In this document: positions 42,443 to 56,365 of the stretch, piece by piece
Position numbering within the stretch: the stretch's first letter is position 1
Layout: each line of letters begins with the position of its first letter
Source: Atherinomorus stipes
Lineage: Eukaryota > Chordata > Actinopteri > Atheriniformes > Atherinidae
Reading direction: 5' to 3'
NCBI GenBank assembly: GCA_023101725.1
Contig: JALJCO010007048.1
Coordinates: 1-64,000, forward strand
Length of the DNA: 64,000 nucleotides
The notes under the pieces: generated by a model
Database searches by the model: none
The model's input: only the letters and a program-made list of their open reading frames with translations
Told to the model about the DNA's origin: nothing
Made by a program: the position numbers and the translations under genes

Positions 42443-43705
42443 AGGGCCGTGTCCTGCATGTTTTCATGGTGTCCCCGCTGTAACACACACGAGTCAGACT
42501 CAGACCTGTCTGCCAATAGGGGATTATCATGCTTACCGGAAGTTCCAAGATTTTGGACACTTCCTCTTCCGGCCCATGTTAACGACAGCCGTTCCTGCTC
42601 TGTTATACTGTTTAAATCGGATAAACTCCAAACATACTCAAGTTTACATTCTAGACTGAAATGATACTAAGGAAGATGTGAATCAAAGCGATCGATTCGC
42701 CGCGGTGAAGGGCCGAACTTTATAATAAAACACACGTTTGTTTGTAGCCGATGGGGCACAACACCGGCACTTCACAGCATGCTAGCATTAGCCAGCTAGC
42801 GTTTACTGACGTGCTTAACATTGTGCGTCTTAAAACACACAAACATCTGAAAATCGGGTCTGTACCTCCCCGTTTCCAGTGGAACAACTGGGGACTGCCA
42901 AGAAAGGAGACGCTTTCAGATGCTTGTGTGTTTTCAGCCGCACAAAATTAGGCACGTTATCGAGCTGGCTAATGCTAACCTGCTAACACGACTGCGCAGT
43001 CTGCCGGCCACAAACAAACGTGTGTTGTTTTATTATAAAGTTCGGTCCTTCACCGCGGCGAATCGGTCGTTTTGATCCACTTTTTCCTTAGCATCACTTC
43101 AGTCTGGAATGAAGACTTGGCATTAGCGTTTATCCGATTAACAAAGTTTAACAGAGTAGTAGTCGGCGGACTACTGTTAGCAGGTTAGCATTAGCCAGCT
43201 CGATGACGTGCCTAACTTTGTGCGGCTGAAAACACACAAGCATCTGAAAACGTCTCCTTTCTTGGCAGTCCCCAGTTGTTCCACTGGAAACGGGGAGGTA
43301 CAGACCCGATTTTCAGATGTTTGTGTGTTTTAAGACGCACAATGTTAAGCACGTCAGTAAACGCTAGCTGGCTAATGCTAGCATGCTGTGAAGTGCCGGT
43401 GTTGTGCCCCGTCGGCTACAAACAAACGTGTGTTTTATTATAAAGTTCGGCCCCTCACCGCGGCGAATCGATCGCTTTGATTCAGCTTTTGATCCAGTAT
43501 CACTTCAGTCTAGAATGAAAACTTAAGTATGTTTGGAGTTTATCCGATTTAAACAGTATAACAGAGCAGGAATGGCTGTTGTTAACATGGCCCGGAGGAG
43601 GAAGTGCCAAAATCCGGGAACTTCCGGTAAGCGTGATAATCCCCTATTAGCCATTGATTGAAGTCAGAGCAGGGAAACAATGAAAACATGCAGGACACTG
43701 GCCCT
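42443..43705. mobile_element. 1.26-kb foldback element with about 540-bp arms
   Basis: Arms at 42443-42988 and 43173-43705 are inverted copies (for example gtgtcctgcatgttttcat at 42450 and its complement near 43679; cccagttgttccactggaaa near 43272 and its complement near 42878). The 184-bp loop contains a third, diverged copy of part of the arm (aaagttcggtccttcaccgc near 43040). No coding content. Confidence 0.8.
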
Positions 43706-44627
43706 CTAGGACCAGGACTGAGACTCTCTGGCATATGGATCACCGCGAGCATCCGGGAATTTTTGCCAAATTCGTCACATCCGGTTAGGTAGAAGGTGAA
43801 AACATTGCTTTGTTGTATAGGGGAGCCATTTGATTACCTGTTTCATTACTCGTCAATCTTCGTTTATTCTACTTTGGAAATACCGAGAAGTCCCGCTGTG
43901 TATGGCTGCCATAAACATGGACACACGGACAAGAGAAGATGTTTTTCCAGTTCCCAAAACAACAGAAAAAGTCCCGAACAACATGCTAAGTGGCTAGCGG
44001 TTATCATGCCCATAAATGTTGACAGTTCACTCTGGAAACCATGGAACATCTAACAATATGTTCGGATCACTTTGTGATTGATAAAAAAAGCATATATTCT
44101 GGTCTCACTATTTAAACCCTGTAGTTGTTTTTGTACAGATGATAGAAAACACCATTAAATCAGTGGATGTACAGAATCACAGCGCCGCCCGCTGTTCCCG
44201 TCTCCTCAGGGCGGACTGTTAAAGGTCATGTTCATCCAGATTACTGCCATCAATGTTCCCACATACGAATAAAAGCATAAAAAAGTGGCAGAAAAGCATT
44301 TGCAGCATTATAAACATGCACAGTCATAACCAGTAAAATACAGATGAGCTTCTAGCTACCTGTAATTAATAGCTTTATAAATTAGAGTAAACTCCTGAAA
44401 AGGACATCAAAGAAATACCATCATTTCTTAAAATCAGGGGGGGATTAATATTCTCTAAAGAATAAATGGTTTGAACACGGGGCTTACCTGATGAAACCAA
44501 ATACATCATGAGATTGGGAAACTGATCATCAGGCCGTTATGTAGGTTCGTCTAACCAGGGTCTAGCAGCAGAAGATGGCATCACTTAGTCCAACAGATAC
44601 TAGTTTTGCTTCGTATCCTCTTCTAGC
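43706..44627. other. Host intergenic DNA, nothing recognised
   Basis: No gene or named repeat seen. Confidence 0.4.
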
Positions 44628-44635
44628 GTCGGCAG

Positions 44636-45056
44636 TAGGGCTGCACAATTAATTGTTAAAAGATCGTGATCTCAATTCACACATACATGCAATCTCAATT
44701 CTACCCACAACAATTCTGAAACATTTTTAATCATGAGCTTATCACAAATAAGTTTCCATTTTCCCAGATTTTTTTCAAGCGCCCTCAAATGCAACACTGC
44801 CGTTGCCTCCCCACCCCCTAACCAATGTTAAAGAATTACAACTATGCATCTGCCAAAGAAATGCTCCAACAAAGCTCTTGTGCAAACACATGCTTTATTT
44901 AGAATTAACTTTTGAATAGGTTGTTTTGTTTGTTTTGTTAAAGTTTATTTGTGCAATAAATACTTTTGGGGAAAAAAAATCGTTTCAGAGAATCGTGATC
45001 TTAATTTTAAGCAAAAAAATCACGATTCACATTTTTACCAGAATCGTGCAGCCCTA
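44636..45056. mobile_element. hAT-type MITE with perfect 8-bp target duplication
   Basis: The ends are TAGGGCTGCACAATTAAT and GAATCGTGCAGCCCTA. The 8-bp duplication GTCGGCAG flanks both sides (44628-44635 and 45057-45064), as expected for hAT insertion. It is 421 bp with no ORF. Confidence 0.92.
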
Positions 45057-45064
45057 GTCGGCAG

Positions 45065-47397
45065 TAAGACTTTCATTATAACTGGATGTCATTTCAACAT
45101 TATTTCAAAGACAGACCAGCGGAGAAAAAAATTGAAAAAGGGTGCAAAAACAGTTTTTGAGGCTCATAGTCCATCAGACGCTGTTCAAATGTAAAGCATG
45201 TTTTCACCGCTACCAGCTTCGTGGTCACGAGGTTGTGACGTAGGCTCGCGCTGATCCATTGCAACAGTAGCTGCCATATATCAAAAAGCTTTGACAACAC
45301 CGAATAAACATGCCATCGATTTTTCAGGGAGTGTCAACTCAGACAGTGTTTCCCCTAGAATTTTTTTCAGGCCAAGTGGTACCGTGTTTTAATTCAGATT
45401 TTACTTTATTGCAGGATCGTGAGAGATCGGCGCGGACACAATGTCAACACGAAACAGTGACTTTGCTAGAATAATGTGCTCTTTATTCCCCACAATCAAT
45501 CGCATACAGTTATAACAATCCGTTTTCATTTCAAGAGCTAATACATAAAAATTGCTTACCATAGCACGAAGACTGGAGAGCCCAATAGTCCGGGTAAAAC
45601 AAAAAGTATCAGCGGGCTGGGCGATTGGCCAGATCCCACAGCAGACTCTGACCCGGTTGCAAGATGCACACTGTTTTAATAAGCTTAGGCTGCATACCTG
45701 CCAGGCGGACAAGGCCCAGCAGCTACGCGCCCCCCTTAACAGCTCTTGGTCTGATAAGAATGGTATTTCAAAACAAGTTGCACTCTCAAAGCAAAGTTAT
45801 ACTCTCAAAACAAATTATATTCTCAGAGCGAGTTGTATAACCATTTATATAAAGCAGTTTTGTGGGGCAGTTATATTCAAAACATTCATTAAAATGTGCA
45901 CAAAGACAAAAATAAAAATCTTGCATATCATACCGATAAATTTCAGCTCATGTTGTCTGACCTTTGAAATACAGCAGTAACAAACATTTACATTAAAAAT
46001 CATTGCAGGCCTGTATTGCGGGGGAGGTCGGAATAAACAGGAATGTTTCTGTCTGGAAAATGCTCCAATGCAGTCAATCACGTTTACATGGCATCAAAAT
46101 TCGGATTAAGGTCAATATTCCGGTTTGCGTGAGCAGACAGAGTTGCTCCTGTACACATGATAACTGCGGTACCTGATATTGGGGGTCATAGAAGGAGAGA
46201 GTGTGGTGGAAATGCAGCTCGGAGCTGGAGCTGAGCGCCATACACATCCACGCTTCCAGTTTTTGCCAGAGCCCCCCGAACACTTAGGATGAAGGTGCGC
46301 AGTCAGGTGGGAATGGTTGTAATGATGAAGTTCACAGACTCCAGCTGCCATGACAATTTTCCGACGTCACGCCTTTACCAAACCTTTCCAAATGAGTGAT
46401 GGAGCCCCGCGCAGTAACTGTTTGCACTAGGGTTGTCACGATACTAAAATTTCAAACTCGATATCGATAAAGAAAAAGGGATTTAAACAAAGATGTTTTG
46501 GTTTCGAGGGTATCTATATTCGAAAATGAGAAACAAAAAGCCCTGAGGGGGACAATCTTTTTTCCTTTATTTTCTTTGTTTTTTTTCTAATTCTGTTTTT
46601 ATCATTTTACACAAATTTAACACCAATACAGTGTATAAAACAATTAAATATAGCCAATTCATGTCGTTATAATTACTAACTTGAATGCTTTCACGCTTTT
46701 AAGCATATTGAAAGCAAAAACATGGCACAAGTTTAGACAAACAAAAAAATATGCCATTAGTAAGTAATAGGGCCTGGGAACAAACGTCACAGCGCGATGC
46801 ATTGTGGGAGGTAAACAATACCAGCTGCCATTTTCTGAGGCCAGCGGAAGAGACCGACTTAGAACAAGAAAACAGCAGGATGCTAAAAGTTCAAAAAGAA
46901 AGAAAAGACCGGTACCAAGATAAACTTCTTCCCGAGGCAAGGAGGCGCTATATGGAGAAGACTGCGTTAATCGGACATAAGGATCCATATAAAAATGGCT
47001 GCTACAGAGTGGACCCATGGCCCCGTACTTCTGCTTCCTCCTCCACATTTTCACATACTTGGTCTGTGGCGTGAGTGCCTACACTTCGTCTCAGTTTCGG
47101 AATTAGAAGTTTACGAACGGCTGGGTCCAAGATGTGGAACCTGCAAACCGGTGGGGTCAGACAACATCGTCATTGGTAAGCATCTGAGTGGCTCGGCTAC
47201 GTGCTTTTCCAGGGTCCCATTCATGTGTTTGAATGAGCCTCCCTTGTAGCTTGTTAGGATGCTAACCGCACTGTAAACAGAGGCTATATTACAAAATAAA
47301 AAGGAGCTTTACAGGTAATTTCTATGAAAAATGGGAGAAAGTAGGAAGGTAATCATCCAATTATGACACATATTTGCACTTACCGGAATGAAAATGC
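45065..47397. other. Host intergenic DNA with a solitary hAT-like end
   Basis: At about 46431 tagggttgtcacgatactaa resembles the left end of another hAT family, but no matching right end is visible. No gene is seen. Confidence 0.45.
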
Positions 47398-47402
47398 CTA
47401 GA

Positions 47403-49679
47403 CAGGGCTGTACGCTTAGCTTTTTCACTAGGAGCACTAGTGTTCCCAAATGAAAAAATTTAGGAGCACAGAAAAAATTTTAGGAGCACTATGAATTTTC
47501 TTAAATAGCACATTTAAATATTAATAATAATAACCTTCGCCCAGGCAATAGGCCAAATGATGCATTACACCGAGAAACAAACAGTTTTAAATACAGAGAA
47601 CTTCCCTGTCCTACAGTTTTTGTTGTCCAGTCACCTGCCACACTTGGCTGTGTCCATCTAGCGGTCCACAGCAGGATTTGGTCTGGGTGGGGTTGGTCTG
47701 GGTCAGGTGGGCTTTAGTATGGATGTTGATTTTGCATTATGCATTGTTGTTAAAAAGGGTACCAAACCGGTGTTACAGCAAAACCTGTGACCCATGAAAA
47801 CCTGTGACTGTAGGGGGCGATAACACCTGCTCCCTGATTCTTCTTCTGCAGATACTTAACTGTCAGCAGCAGGTCACCTCTTCATTTAATCTTTGTTAAA
47901 CAGCAATATGGAGAGAAGTTGCCATGTTGTGACCCCCCATATCTGTTCTCATGACTGCAAAGGTTCTCATAAAAACCCAGAGACTCATTATTGGTTTCAC
48001 TACATGGAAGAAAAGCTGGACAAGCCGTGCTAACGATGTAAAAGAGACGTCTAATGGTTTAGATTACAGCTGTAACCAAACATCACCTTCAATCAGAAAA
48101 TCTCCCAGATGTATTATTATTAATATGATGATGATGGTGATGATAATAATAATCATGATTATTTATTATCATTATTATTTAAAGCCCACAAAGACGCTTG
48201 CAAAGCTAAGCTTTGACGTCACCAGTTTGGTTGGTTTGGCTCTGAAGAGGAAACCTCTGACTCCTGATCACGTGTGAACATTTTATAGAGAAAATGAGGA
48301 AAATGATCTGAAGACTTGGAGTCTGGTAAACTAGAGGCCCGCAGAGGAAAGCCTGAAGCTGCTCTGAGTGTTTCTAATATCACCAGCGGAACTCCGTTTA
48401 CCGGTATCGGTATCTGCGGTATCGGTCCTTACAAACATCGCTGTAATTCACCAACTCCGTTCCTCTTTAAGCCTCTAACCGGCTTCACACCTGGTCCGTG
48501 ACGTGAGCGCAGCGCAGCGGCGTGCCATGCGCACCGGATCGCGCCCATGTAATCAATGGTTTGAAACAAATTGATCACGCCGCGGCGCGTGAGCGGTCAG
48601 TCGTCGCTCCGGCATGCCGCGCCGCTGCGCTGCAGATGCGCGCCAGCTCTATTTTTGACGCTCCACGCACCGACACCGCGTTAATATCAGTAGTTCAGAT
48701 CGAACCAGACAGGAAGTCAGACACAGGTTCAGCGTAAAATATCCGGTAACTTACTAAAAAAAAAAAGCCACTGTGCAGCTTTTAAACTGCTGAACTATCT
48801 GAACATGACAGCATCTCCGTGTCCACAAGGTTACAGTGAAATAAGGAACCATGACGCATGAACATGTGGACAAAATTAACCATTTGGATGAGAATCACAG
48901 GCGATCTAGCAGCCCTCTCGTGATTCCGTGATGTCACGAATCTAACAACAGCTGGTGCGCTCGCGGGTGCGCTGCACGGCCGCACAGTGAACGGTGTAAA
49001 TGCTCAGCAAAGCCGCTGCGCTGCGCTCACGTCACGGACCAGGTGTAAAGCCGGGGTTATTAGAAACACCTCAATCGGCAACACTCATAAATCCCTTCGC
49101 TACAGTCCGATGATCGGAACAGCTCTGCAGCAGGTTTCTCTGACATGACCGTCAGCTGTTTCTATCCGGGACTCCCCGTAATCAGCGTAACCCCCTCCTA
49201 CAGATCAGCCCCGGCTTCCTCTCTAGTTACGTGGCCTACGGACTGGAAAGCATCTGCAACAGGATCTGGATGCTGGACTGGTCTTTCAGCTTCGCCTTCA
49301 TGATGTCCATCTTCTAAATTGTGTTACGGTTGTTAGTTGTTGTGTAGCTGCTGATACCGATGGTTCAATGTGGAGCTGGAGCGCAACGCGGTGACTTCAA
49401 AGCTGCCGCATGGCGGCGTCCTGACCATAAAAACGTCGCTACGTTTTTCTCTTATTTGCTCATATTTTTCATGTATTTTTCAACTGGCAAATTAATAAAT
49501 TTAGTTTGGTTGGCAGTTTCATTTCCACTTTAAATCAATCCTGACTTATTTAGGAGCAAAGTGTAAATTAGAGGGATGAAATCTATACTCGCACGCGTGC
49601 TCCCATTTTTTTTCCGGTACTCGCACCAATATATTTTTAGGCGCATATGCGAGTAAAACGCTCGCACTGTACAGCCCTG
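47403..49679. mobile_element. 2.3-kb hAT-like element with CAGGG ends and 5-bp target duplication
   Basis: The ends CAGGGCTGTAC and GTACAGCCCTG are perfect inverted repeats. CTAGA flanks both sides (47398-47402 and 49680-49684). The subterminal region repeats aggagcac. There is no transposase; a second element is nested at 48479-49055. Confidence 0.75.
48479..49055. mobile_element. Nested MITE with about 40-bp GC-rich inverted repeats
   Basis: The left end ccggcttcacacctggtccg, continuing tgacgtgagcgcagcg, is matched in inverse at 49012-49055 (cgctgcgctcacgtcacgga). It sits inside the 47403-49679 element. The superfamily is uncertain. Confidence 0.75.
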
Positions 49680-49684
49680 CTAGA

Positions 49685-51544
49685 GCACACGAAGTAGGAT
49701 GGGATGTTGGTAAAATGTATGTCTGTGCATCTTGCAGCTGCTATCCATGCCATCCGCCTCCTCCGGGTTACTTTTGACATAAGTCTCCCTTGATTTTGTT
49801 TTCATATTGGAAGCGGGGATAAAAAGACAATCCGTTTTCAATTTTTTTCTAGATCGATCATGTGCAAGAACATTGCAATCCACAACACAACAAAAGTTCG
49901 GGAGGCAATTGCCATTCTGCCATTCCTTCACTCTGACATGGTCCCCCAACTGTCAAAATGGCAACACCATAAATCTCTACTGAACGTCTCATTCTGGCAT
50001 TTTTTCATCCTATGGTCGGAATGACATCCCACCATTCCAATAATTCCTTTAAAAGCCGCCTCCAGCAATCAGATTTTTACGTACTTTCACAGCAGACGGA
50101 CTCCACAACCTTGCAAAGCAACTTAATAATCTGTTATCAAAATCTCCTGAAACAGGAAATATAATCTGCCTCCACGTATTAATGTAACAGCAGGTCTGAA
50201 ACATGTTAGATTCATGCTTGAATCTCAGGATCACTGACTGTCAAAAAAAGCCAAAGTCTCCACAGAGCCGTGCGTCTTCGCGTGCGCTGGCATCATAATG
50301 CAACATTAATAACTGCAGTTACAGATATCAATGATGGCGCTGCAGGTGACACCTGAAGTCACTGACTCACAGTGAAAACGTGTGAATAATGTCCAGTCTC
50401 CATATTGTACAGCAGGGGAGGGCGCATCATTGTGCGCATTTACGCATGCCGGACAAAACCGCCATTACACTGATTATTTTCTTTTATCTCCAGACGCAAC
50501 GGTTCGTCCAGATTCAGCAAAATGGTTTGGAATGAAGCCGCATCATCCAGATAAACACTGAGCTCCATCAGAACTGTTTAAAAATCTGATATCAGAAGCT
50601 AAAACTTTATTTTGGAAATTAATCAGAACACAGTTAAAGAAATCACCAGCGTGCTCGCTCTCTACATAATTTAAAAAGCAATAGGAGAAGATTGCCCTCA
50701 GTACTGTTAATCATATCTAAATCTTTTAGCTTTTTTTTTATTTTTTTTTATATATATATATATATATATCTTAGATAAGTAATCTAACTATTTGCCATCA
50801 TTGTATCCGTCTGGTATCCTCTCGTCTGTTTATATGCAAACGCACTGCAGTTTCATATTTGGAGGGTTTGGAGGAAAACTGGATTTCATTCCTTGGCATT
50901 TTACCAAATTGTGTTGTGGCAGCAAATATTTATTCATTTGCAGAAGCTAAACTCCTAATGAGGCTCTCTTTATCGTTTGCAGTTCAGCACCGGACAACGC
51001 TGAGTCAGAGACTCTTATTAACACACGTTTCCTTACATGGAAAGTCTTGTCGGAATGGTGAGACGTTTGTGTGACGGAATAGCAGGATTTCGGGATGGTG
51101 GTATGTCGAAATGCCAGCTTGTAACTAACAAGTTATACCCATGTTGCGTACATAGCACGACTTCAAATAATGGCCTCAGAAAATGGAGAATCCTCAAGTC
51201 GGGCTTACGACATGACGTCACGTTCCCAAGCCCTATACATAATTCAGAACAGTACTCCCCCCTTGGAGCATTTTTCTGGGCAAAGCTTTCCCTTTTTAAT
51301 AAGAAAAAAAAAACACATTTTAGGAAAACGTTGCTCATTTCCGTGACATTCAGCGTTTATAATAAATTTAGTCTTTAATGTTCAATTCCGTGATTTCGTG
51401 ATCACCGATTTTATAGGGCCCTTGGAATGGCTGTGACTGTTATTCCTGGGTGCATTTATGTCTGAAAGCAGGGCCTCGCCTTTGAAGTTCGCACAGGGCC
51501 TCGGACCCTCCCTGCAACAGGCCTGCCTGCAGCCACACGCTCTC
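49685..51544. other. Host intergenic DNA with a TA microsatellite
   Basis: (TA)n lies at about 50749-50769 after a poly(T) stretch. Nothing else was recognised. Confidence 0.45.
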
Positions 51545-51547
51545 TTA

Positions 51548-52548
51548 AGGCCCATTTATGCTCCCTGGGACCAAAAAAAAAAGGGGAGGGGGGCAAAAAA
51601 GAGGGGGAGGAAAACGGGGGGGGAGTAGGGGGAGGAAAGCTTAGGAGGATAACTAATATAGGGAGGGAATCGGCAAGAGAAGAGAACGGAGAGGGAGGGA
51701 GGGGGGAGCCGGGGAAGGGGGGGGGAAAAAAATAAAATTAATGTTGTGGGAAAATAATACTGGAAAAAAAATTATTATTTCAAGGAGGAAATAATAAAAA
51801 AGAAATTTTTGGAAGCTAGAAGTAGGGAGTTAACTCTGAATGTACTTATCTTATTATCTTTGGGAAAATAATATCCTCCGCAGCTTAAATCCTCAAGAAG
51901 ATATATTATTTCAAGAGACTTTTTATTATTATTTTCAGAAAGAAAGAAAAAACAGAGCCGGAAATAAATCATCGGGAGAAACCCCCTTTTTATTACAAAT
52001 AGAGATAGAAAAGATAGAAAAAATAAAAAAACGCCCCCCTACATACATAAATGGCGACGTCCGTTTCAGTGTTGCCCTTCGTCGCCGTTTTCATACTTCC
52101 ATGCATGTTTTTTGTTTCAAGTCCAGAGTTAATTTCCCTGTTTTGATGTGAGTCTACACCACTTGGTGTCAGTAACGTCGATGAGTGTATTTCCGGACTC
52201 ACTCACACAGCCTCCCCTCAAAAGCTCCAGCCATGTCCACAGATGCTCTTCTCTGTTTGTTTGGCGTCTTCTTTCTCAGGTGCTTTTTTGGGCTATTTAA
52301 CTTTGGCAGTTTTGTGTTGTTTTCATCCGGTTCCTGTTCTTCTTCTCTGGTTTGTTCCTGCATATCAGTTCCACAGCTCAACACTGACCCCGCGGTTTCC
52401 GGTGGTATTGCTCCGTTTTCTGCGGCGAGTGACGGACCAACAAGGCCCTCGAAAACACACCAAATTATGTACGTAATTGACACAGATGACAGACGTAACT
52501 GTCCGTCCATCTGCGTGTCCGTCTTCCGTGTTGAGTATAAATGGGCCT
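51548..52548. mobile_element. Harbinger-like non-autonomous element with TTA target duplication
   Basis: The ends are AGGCCCATTTATGCTC and GAGTATAAATGGGCCT. TTA flanks both sides (51545-51547 and 52549-52551), the 3-bp duplication typical of PIF/Harbinger. The left half contains an A/G-rich low-complexity tract (51570-51800) that looks out of place. The ORF at 52185-52586 has a hydrophobic start but no recognised domain. Confidence 0.75.
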
Positions 52549-52551
52549 TTA

Positions 52552-54127
52552 GACTGAGGTGCATGTCCTACACATCGCTCTTGTAGCCACAAATGTAACT
52601 TTCTCTTGTTGTTAGTACAACACCAAACAGCGCAACATGTTCCTTAGCAGTGCACGTACAGTTTTCTGGGGCCAATCGTTTAGAAATGTTATGAATACTT
52701 GTAATGTTATGAACTCAACTTACACTGTGAGTCAATGGCTATGCACTATTTTTGGTATCTCACAGAGAGTTGATTGCTTTTCATTTCTACGTTTGTAGGC
52801 TCAAGAAAAATGATGATAAGCAAAAACATGTGCGTCAATATTTTGACTTCTTGGGGTAAAAATGTCTCTGACATGTAACTTTATCTAAAATATTCATAGA
52901 TTAGACAAAACCCCATAGAGACAAGTTTGAAATGTCTTTATTTGAATAGGCCCCTTGAGATGAGCCATCTATCTTTCAAGGGGTCCAAAAGTGCTGGAAC
53001 AACAACAACAACATTGTTCAACTCAGTATATTTTTGTGCCTAATAAACCTCCAATAAGTTTACAGACCATATTGTTCCATCTAACTGTAAATACACCTGC
53101 AATAATTTTGACTGTGTTGCTCCTCTGGCCCCAATGCTGTGAAATAAAACATATAATTCACCCAGAGGAAATGAAGGGCAATGACTTGAAAGGCGTACTT
53201 TGTTGTTGTTCATCACTGTCGTCAGTGGCTTCAAAACAGAAAGGAGCCTCGTGTGTCATATCAGAGAAAATCCACCGCTGTTGCTCCACATCTCATCAGC
53301 CTGTGAAGACATTTTTATGCATCTACCATGCCTCACTTTTATTGAACCCCCTTGATCTGTTATGATCCTTCCTCCTCCACAAAGGAAACTGTGTGTAAAA
53401 GTTGGATTCTGTGATTTGATTTAGGACTGTGCAGCAGCTAAGAGCACATAGATGAAATTAAAGCAAATGTAATTATGGGAAAACCTCATAGATGGTGTGT
53501 TTATGTGTTTCAAGTTAAATACGAACTGAAAATCGACTTGAGTTGTTTACCGAGTGCCAGTATTGTTTGGTATTGGTTCTAAGCTTAAAGATACCGGGGC
53601 ATCGTTAATATTCTGGACTAACAATACCATTACTTTCTGAACGTCTACCTAACCGTTGTGTAATCGCGGTAGTGGAGTAAGACTTGCCTTTTTCTCACAG
53701 CTGTCCTTCACCTACCTTTGCGTCCAGTTCCAGTTCAGTGTTCTCCACCACTGGAGACACACTTTGTCCAGAAATGTCTCGGCTCTAGCTTGAGGAAGTG
53801 AATATGTTCCTTTTTTTGAACAAAAACTCTTCAGGCCTGTTCTGTTTATGGATGTTTGTTTCTACAATTTTCTGTTCTAATAAGTGTTTTATTGTAAGAA
53901 TAATGTAGCTTCTATTCTGATCCTCTGATCCTGGGAGAACATTGAATCTTTTCACATCCTGTAATGTCTCTATTGTTTACTATAAATTATGTTGTAGTAT
54001 TGAGAATTTTTGTTATCAATAAGGAGTATTGTATTGTATCAATGAAATCATAATGATATACGTCCCTTATAGTGACAATACTTGCAAATAAGGGTAGGGT
54101 CACATGGGGACTCTTATCACGATTAAA
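52552..54127. other. Host intergenic DNA, nothing recognised
   Basis: No gene or named repeat seen. Confidence 0.4.
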
Positions 54128-54737
54128 GGCAGAGACACACCGGGCTGATTTTCGGCCGTCTGGTGTTGTCGTGGAGTCTTCTGAATTCTGGGTCGTGAGT
54201 CAGTTTGGTGTGTTCAGTGTCGTCTGCCGTCTGCAGTCGTCGCTAACATCGTCTGCGTTCTTTTCAGCCGATTCAACATGTGTAATCGGCGTCATTCAGT
54301 CGGCGATGGGCTGACCAATCAGATTGGAGGAGGCTTGACCTTGCTGAAGAATCAGCAAATGAGAAGACCCGAAGTGAAAGTAAACAAACCAGATGAAGAG
54401 CGGACATGATGCAAACTCTCACACATCGTTTGGCATCGTATTGGGACCTGAGCTAGCGATCCTCGCTCTCTGCTAACAACGACAGCAGCAGCTTTTACGT
54501 GTTTTCGTCTTGAGAAATGTTCCGTCATTTCCAGTTTTTGGGGCCAGCGCTGCCTGCTGTTGTGGCGACATTATATTTTGTGCATGCGCAGAAGGTACAC
54601 CCAGGTCTGGAGTGTTGTTAGTGTGTTCTTGGGCACTTTTCTCACCGTGTCTGGGAGACTGAAGCCGATTGATCAGTCCGACCCCGTTTTCTGGCGACGA
54701 CTTCGACAGTCGGCAGTCTGTCCGGTGTGTCTCTGCC
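54128..54737. mobile_element. MITE with GGCAGAGACACACCGG ends
   Basis: The left end GGCAGAGACACACCGG is matched by CCGGTGTGTCTCTGCC at the right, a perfect 16-bp inverted repeat. A TAA lies beside each end, compatible with a Harbinger-type 3-bp target. No ORF of note. Confidence 0.8.
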
Positions 54738-55881
54738 CTAAAATGTTCTCAAGTCCAGAAAAGGGATTACATCTATATTTTTTGCGCTATGCGACTGCGC
54801 CAAAAGTCAGGAACAGTTGTCACAGTGGAACGGTTGGAAGAGACCGTCTGCATGATTGGAAAGTCCGGAACATTTGACTCAAGAGGGGCAGGGGGGGAGA
54901 GAGGGAAAAAGGGGTGGTGTTGGATCTCTAGCAGCGGCTGTTTGTCTCTCACCGGAGCTCCCTGCCGATGCTTCTCCCGAAGTAGACATCCCTCATGCAC
55001 ACTGAGTAATGAGACACACAGGATACATTTCTCGGAACTTCATGCTGGCTTTCTCTTGGTCAGCATGTTCGACACATGTACGTGCATAGATTGTCTACTA
55101 GTGACAGACGTCGCACTCTTAACAGGTGGTGACGCCACCAGCTGGACTGGAGTTTTGCCGTCTCTTTCTAGTTGCGTCGCGGCATGATGACGACGGTTTC
55201 GTTCTCAAAACGTTTCCAAAAACAACCATGAGACCGCGCAGAGTTATCGGACCCCTGCTGCGAGAATCCAGATCGTTCAAGTCTAGTTCGTTTGAGGAAA
55301 CCCATGAAACCGTGCCCTGAGGCATGTGGGTGTAAAAGTACACAGATATGAATGAGTCTGAACTCTGTTGACAGAAAAATGATTAGGTCAAACAAATGAA
55401 AACAATTAGTAGCATAAAAAATGGAGTTAATTTGTCAATTTTCTTGGATTTAAGTTTAAGTTCATGCCTAATTTTATTTGTGAATCCAAACAATTCTGAT
55501 AACTGCACAACCTTTTTGTGAGAGAAGGTATTGTAGGACACACCTTTACCCCTTTTGTCCTCTTCTAAAGTTATGTTTCAGGAATGTATCCATGTGGCTT
55601 GTGTTGCGTCTTACTATATAACATATGGTCATCTCTTTCAGATGGACTTGACCCTGATGGAGGATCTCCTAAGACATGTTAACTTTTGCGACACCAGCTT
55701 TTGTGTAGCTGTGATTGCCATCATTTTCAACCCTTTGTTCTGGAACATGGTAAGAACTCATGCAGTTTGTATTGTATATCCTCCTTGTTAAATATATTTG
55801 TAAGTGGGTGGGTTAAATGGGTTAGAATACACGTTTTAACATACCACTAATTGAGTTTTCTTTTTATCTCAATGTAGGAGA
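54738..55881. other. Host intergenic DNA, nothing recognised
   Basis: Overlapping short ORFs occur on both strands at 54669-55395 without any domain. Confidence 0.4.
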
Positions 55882-55884
55882 GTA

Positions 55885-56362
55885 AGGGCTGGAATATACT
55901 TGCTGTGTATGTAAGCATGTGCATCAACGTTCGGCATGCGCTGTCAGGAGCACAGGCGACCAAAACGCTCAAAACTGGAAGGCACTGCCAGTTTGACTCT
56001 GAAATACTAAAACGCCAATCAGCCGTCAAACTGTATTTTCGGGGGATTCACGGAAACAAAAGTTTACCAAACTGCTCTCAGCTGTTGAGGCGCAAGTGTT
56101 TGTAACTGCAATGGGGAGGAAGCATCATACATGCCGGTAGCTGTGGACAAAGTCTAAGCGGTGTTGTCCGCCATTGTGTTTACATCTGACCTCGTATCCG
56201 TGCTCTTTCACATGAGTGGCTCTAGTGTTCAAGTCGATTTGGCAGCTCACACATACGACACCTAACCTCGCATCAACCAAGCGACCTCGTGTCAAAAGAA
56301 GGCCAGGAACACATGGGAGCCATGATGCGGACATGTCACTTACAGCAAGTATATTCCAGCCT
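55885..56362. mobile_element. MITE with 20-bp inverted repeats
   Basis: GGCTGGAATATACTTGCTGT at the left and ACAGCAAGTATATTCCAGCC at the right are exact inverted copies. GTA flanks both sides (55882-55884 and 56363-56365), consistent with a 3-bp target duplication. Confidence 0.85.
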
Positions 56363-56365
56363 GTA

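Noticed and set aside
46431..46500. Complete hAT element starting tagggttgtcacgatac
   Set aside because: Only a left-end-like sequence was found; no matching right end is visible.
52185..52586. ORF with a hydrophobic N-terminus
   Set aside because: It lies inside a Harbinger-like non-autonomous element, has a rival antisense ORF, and shows no family features.
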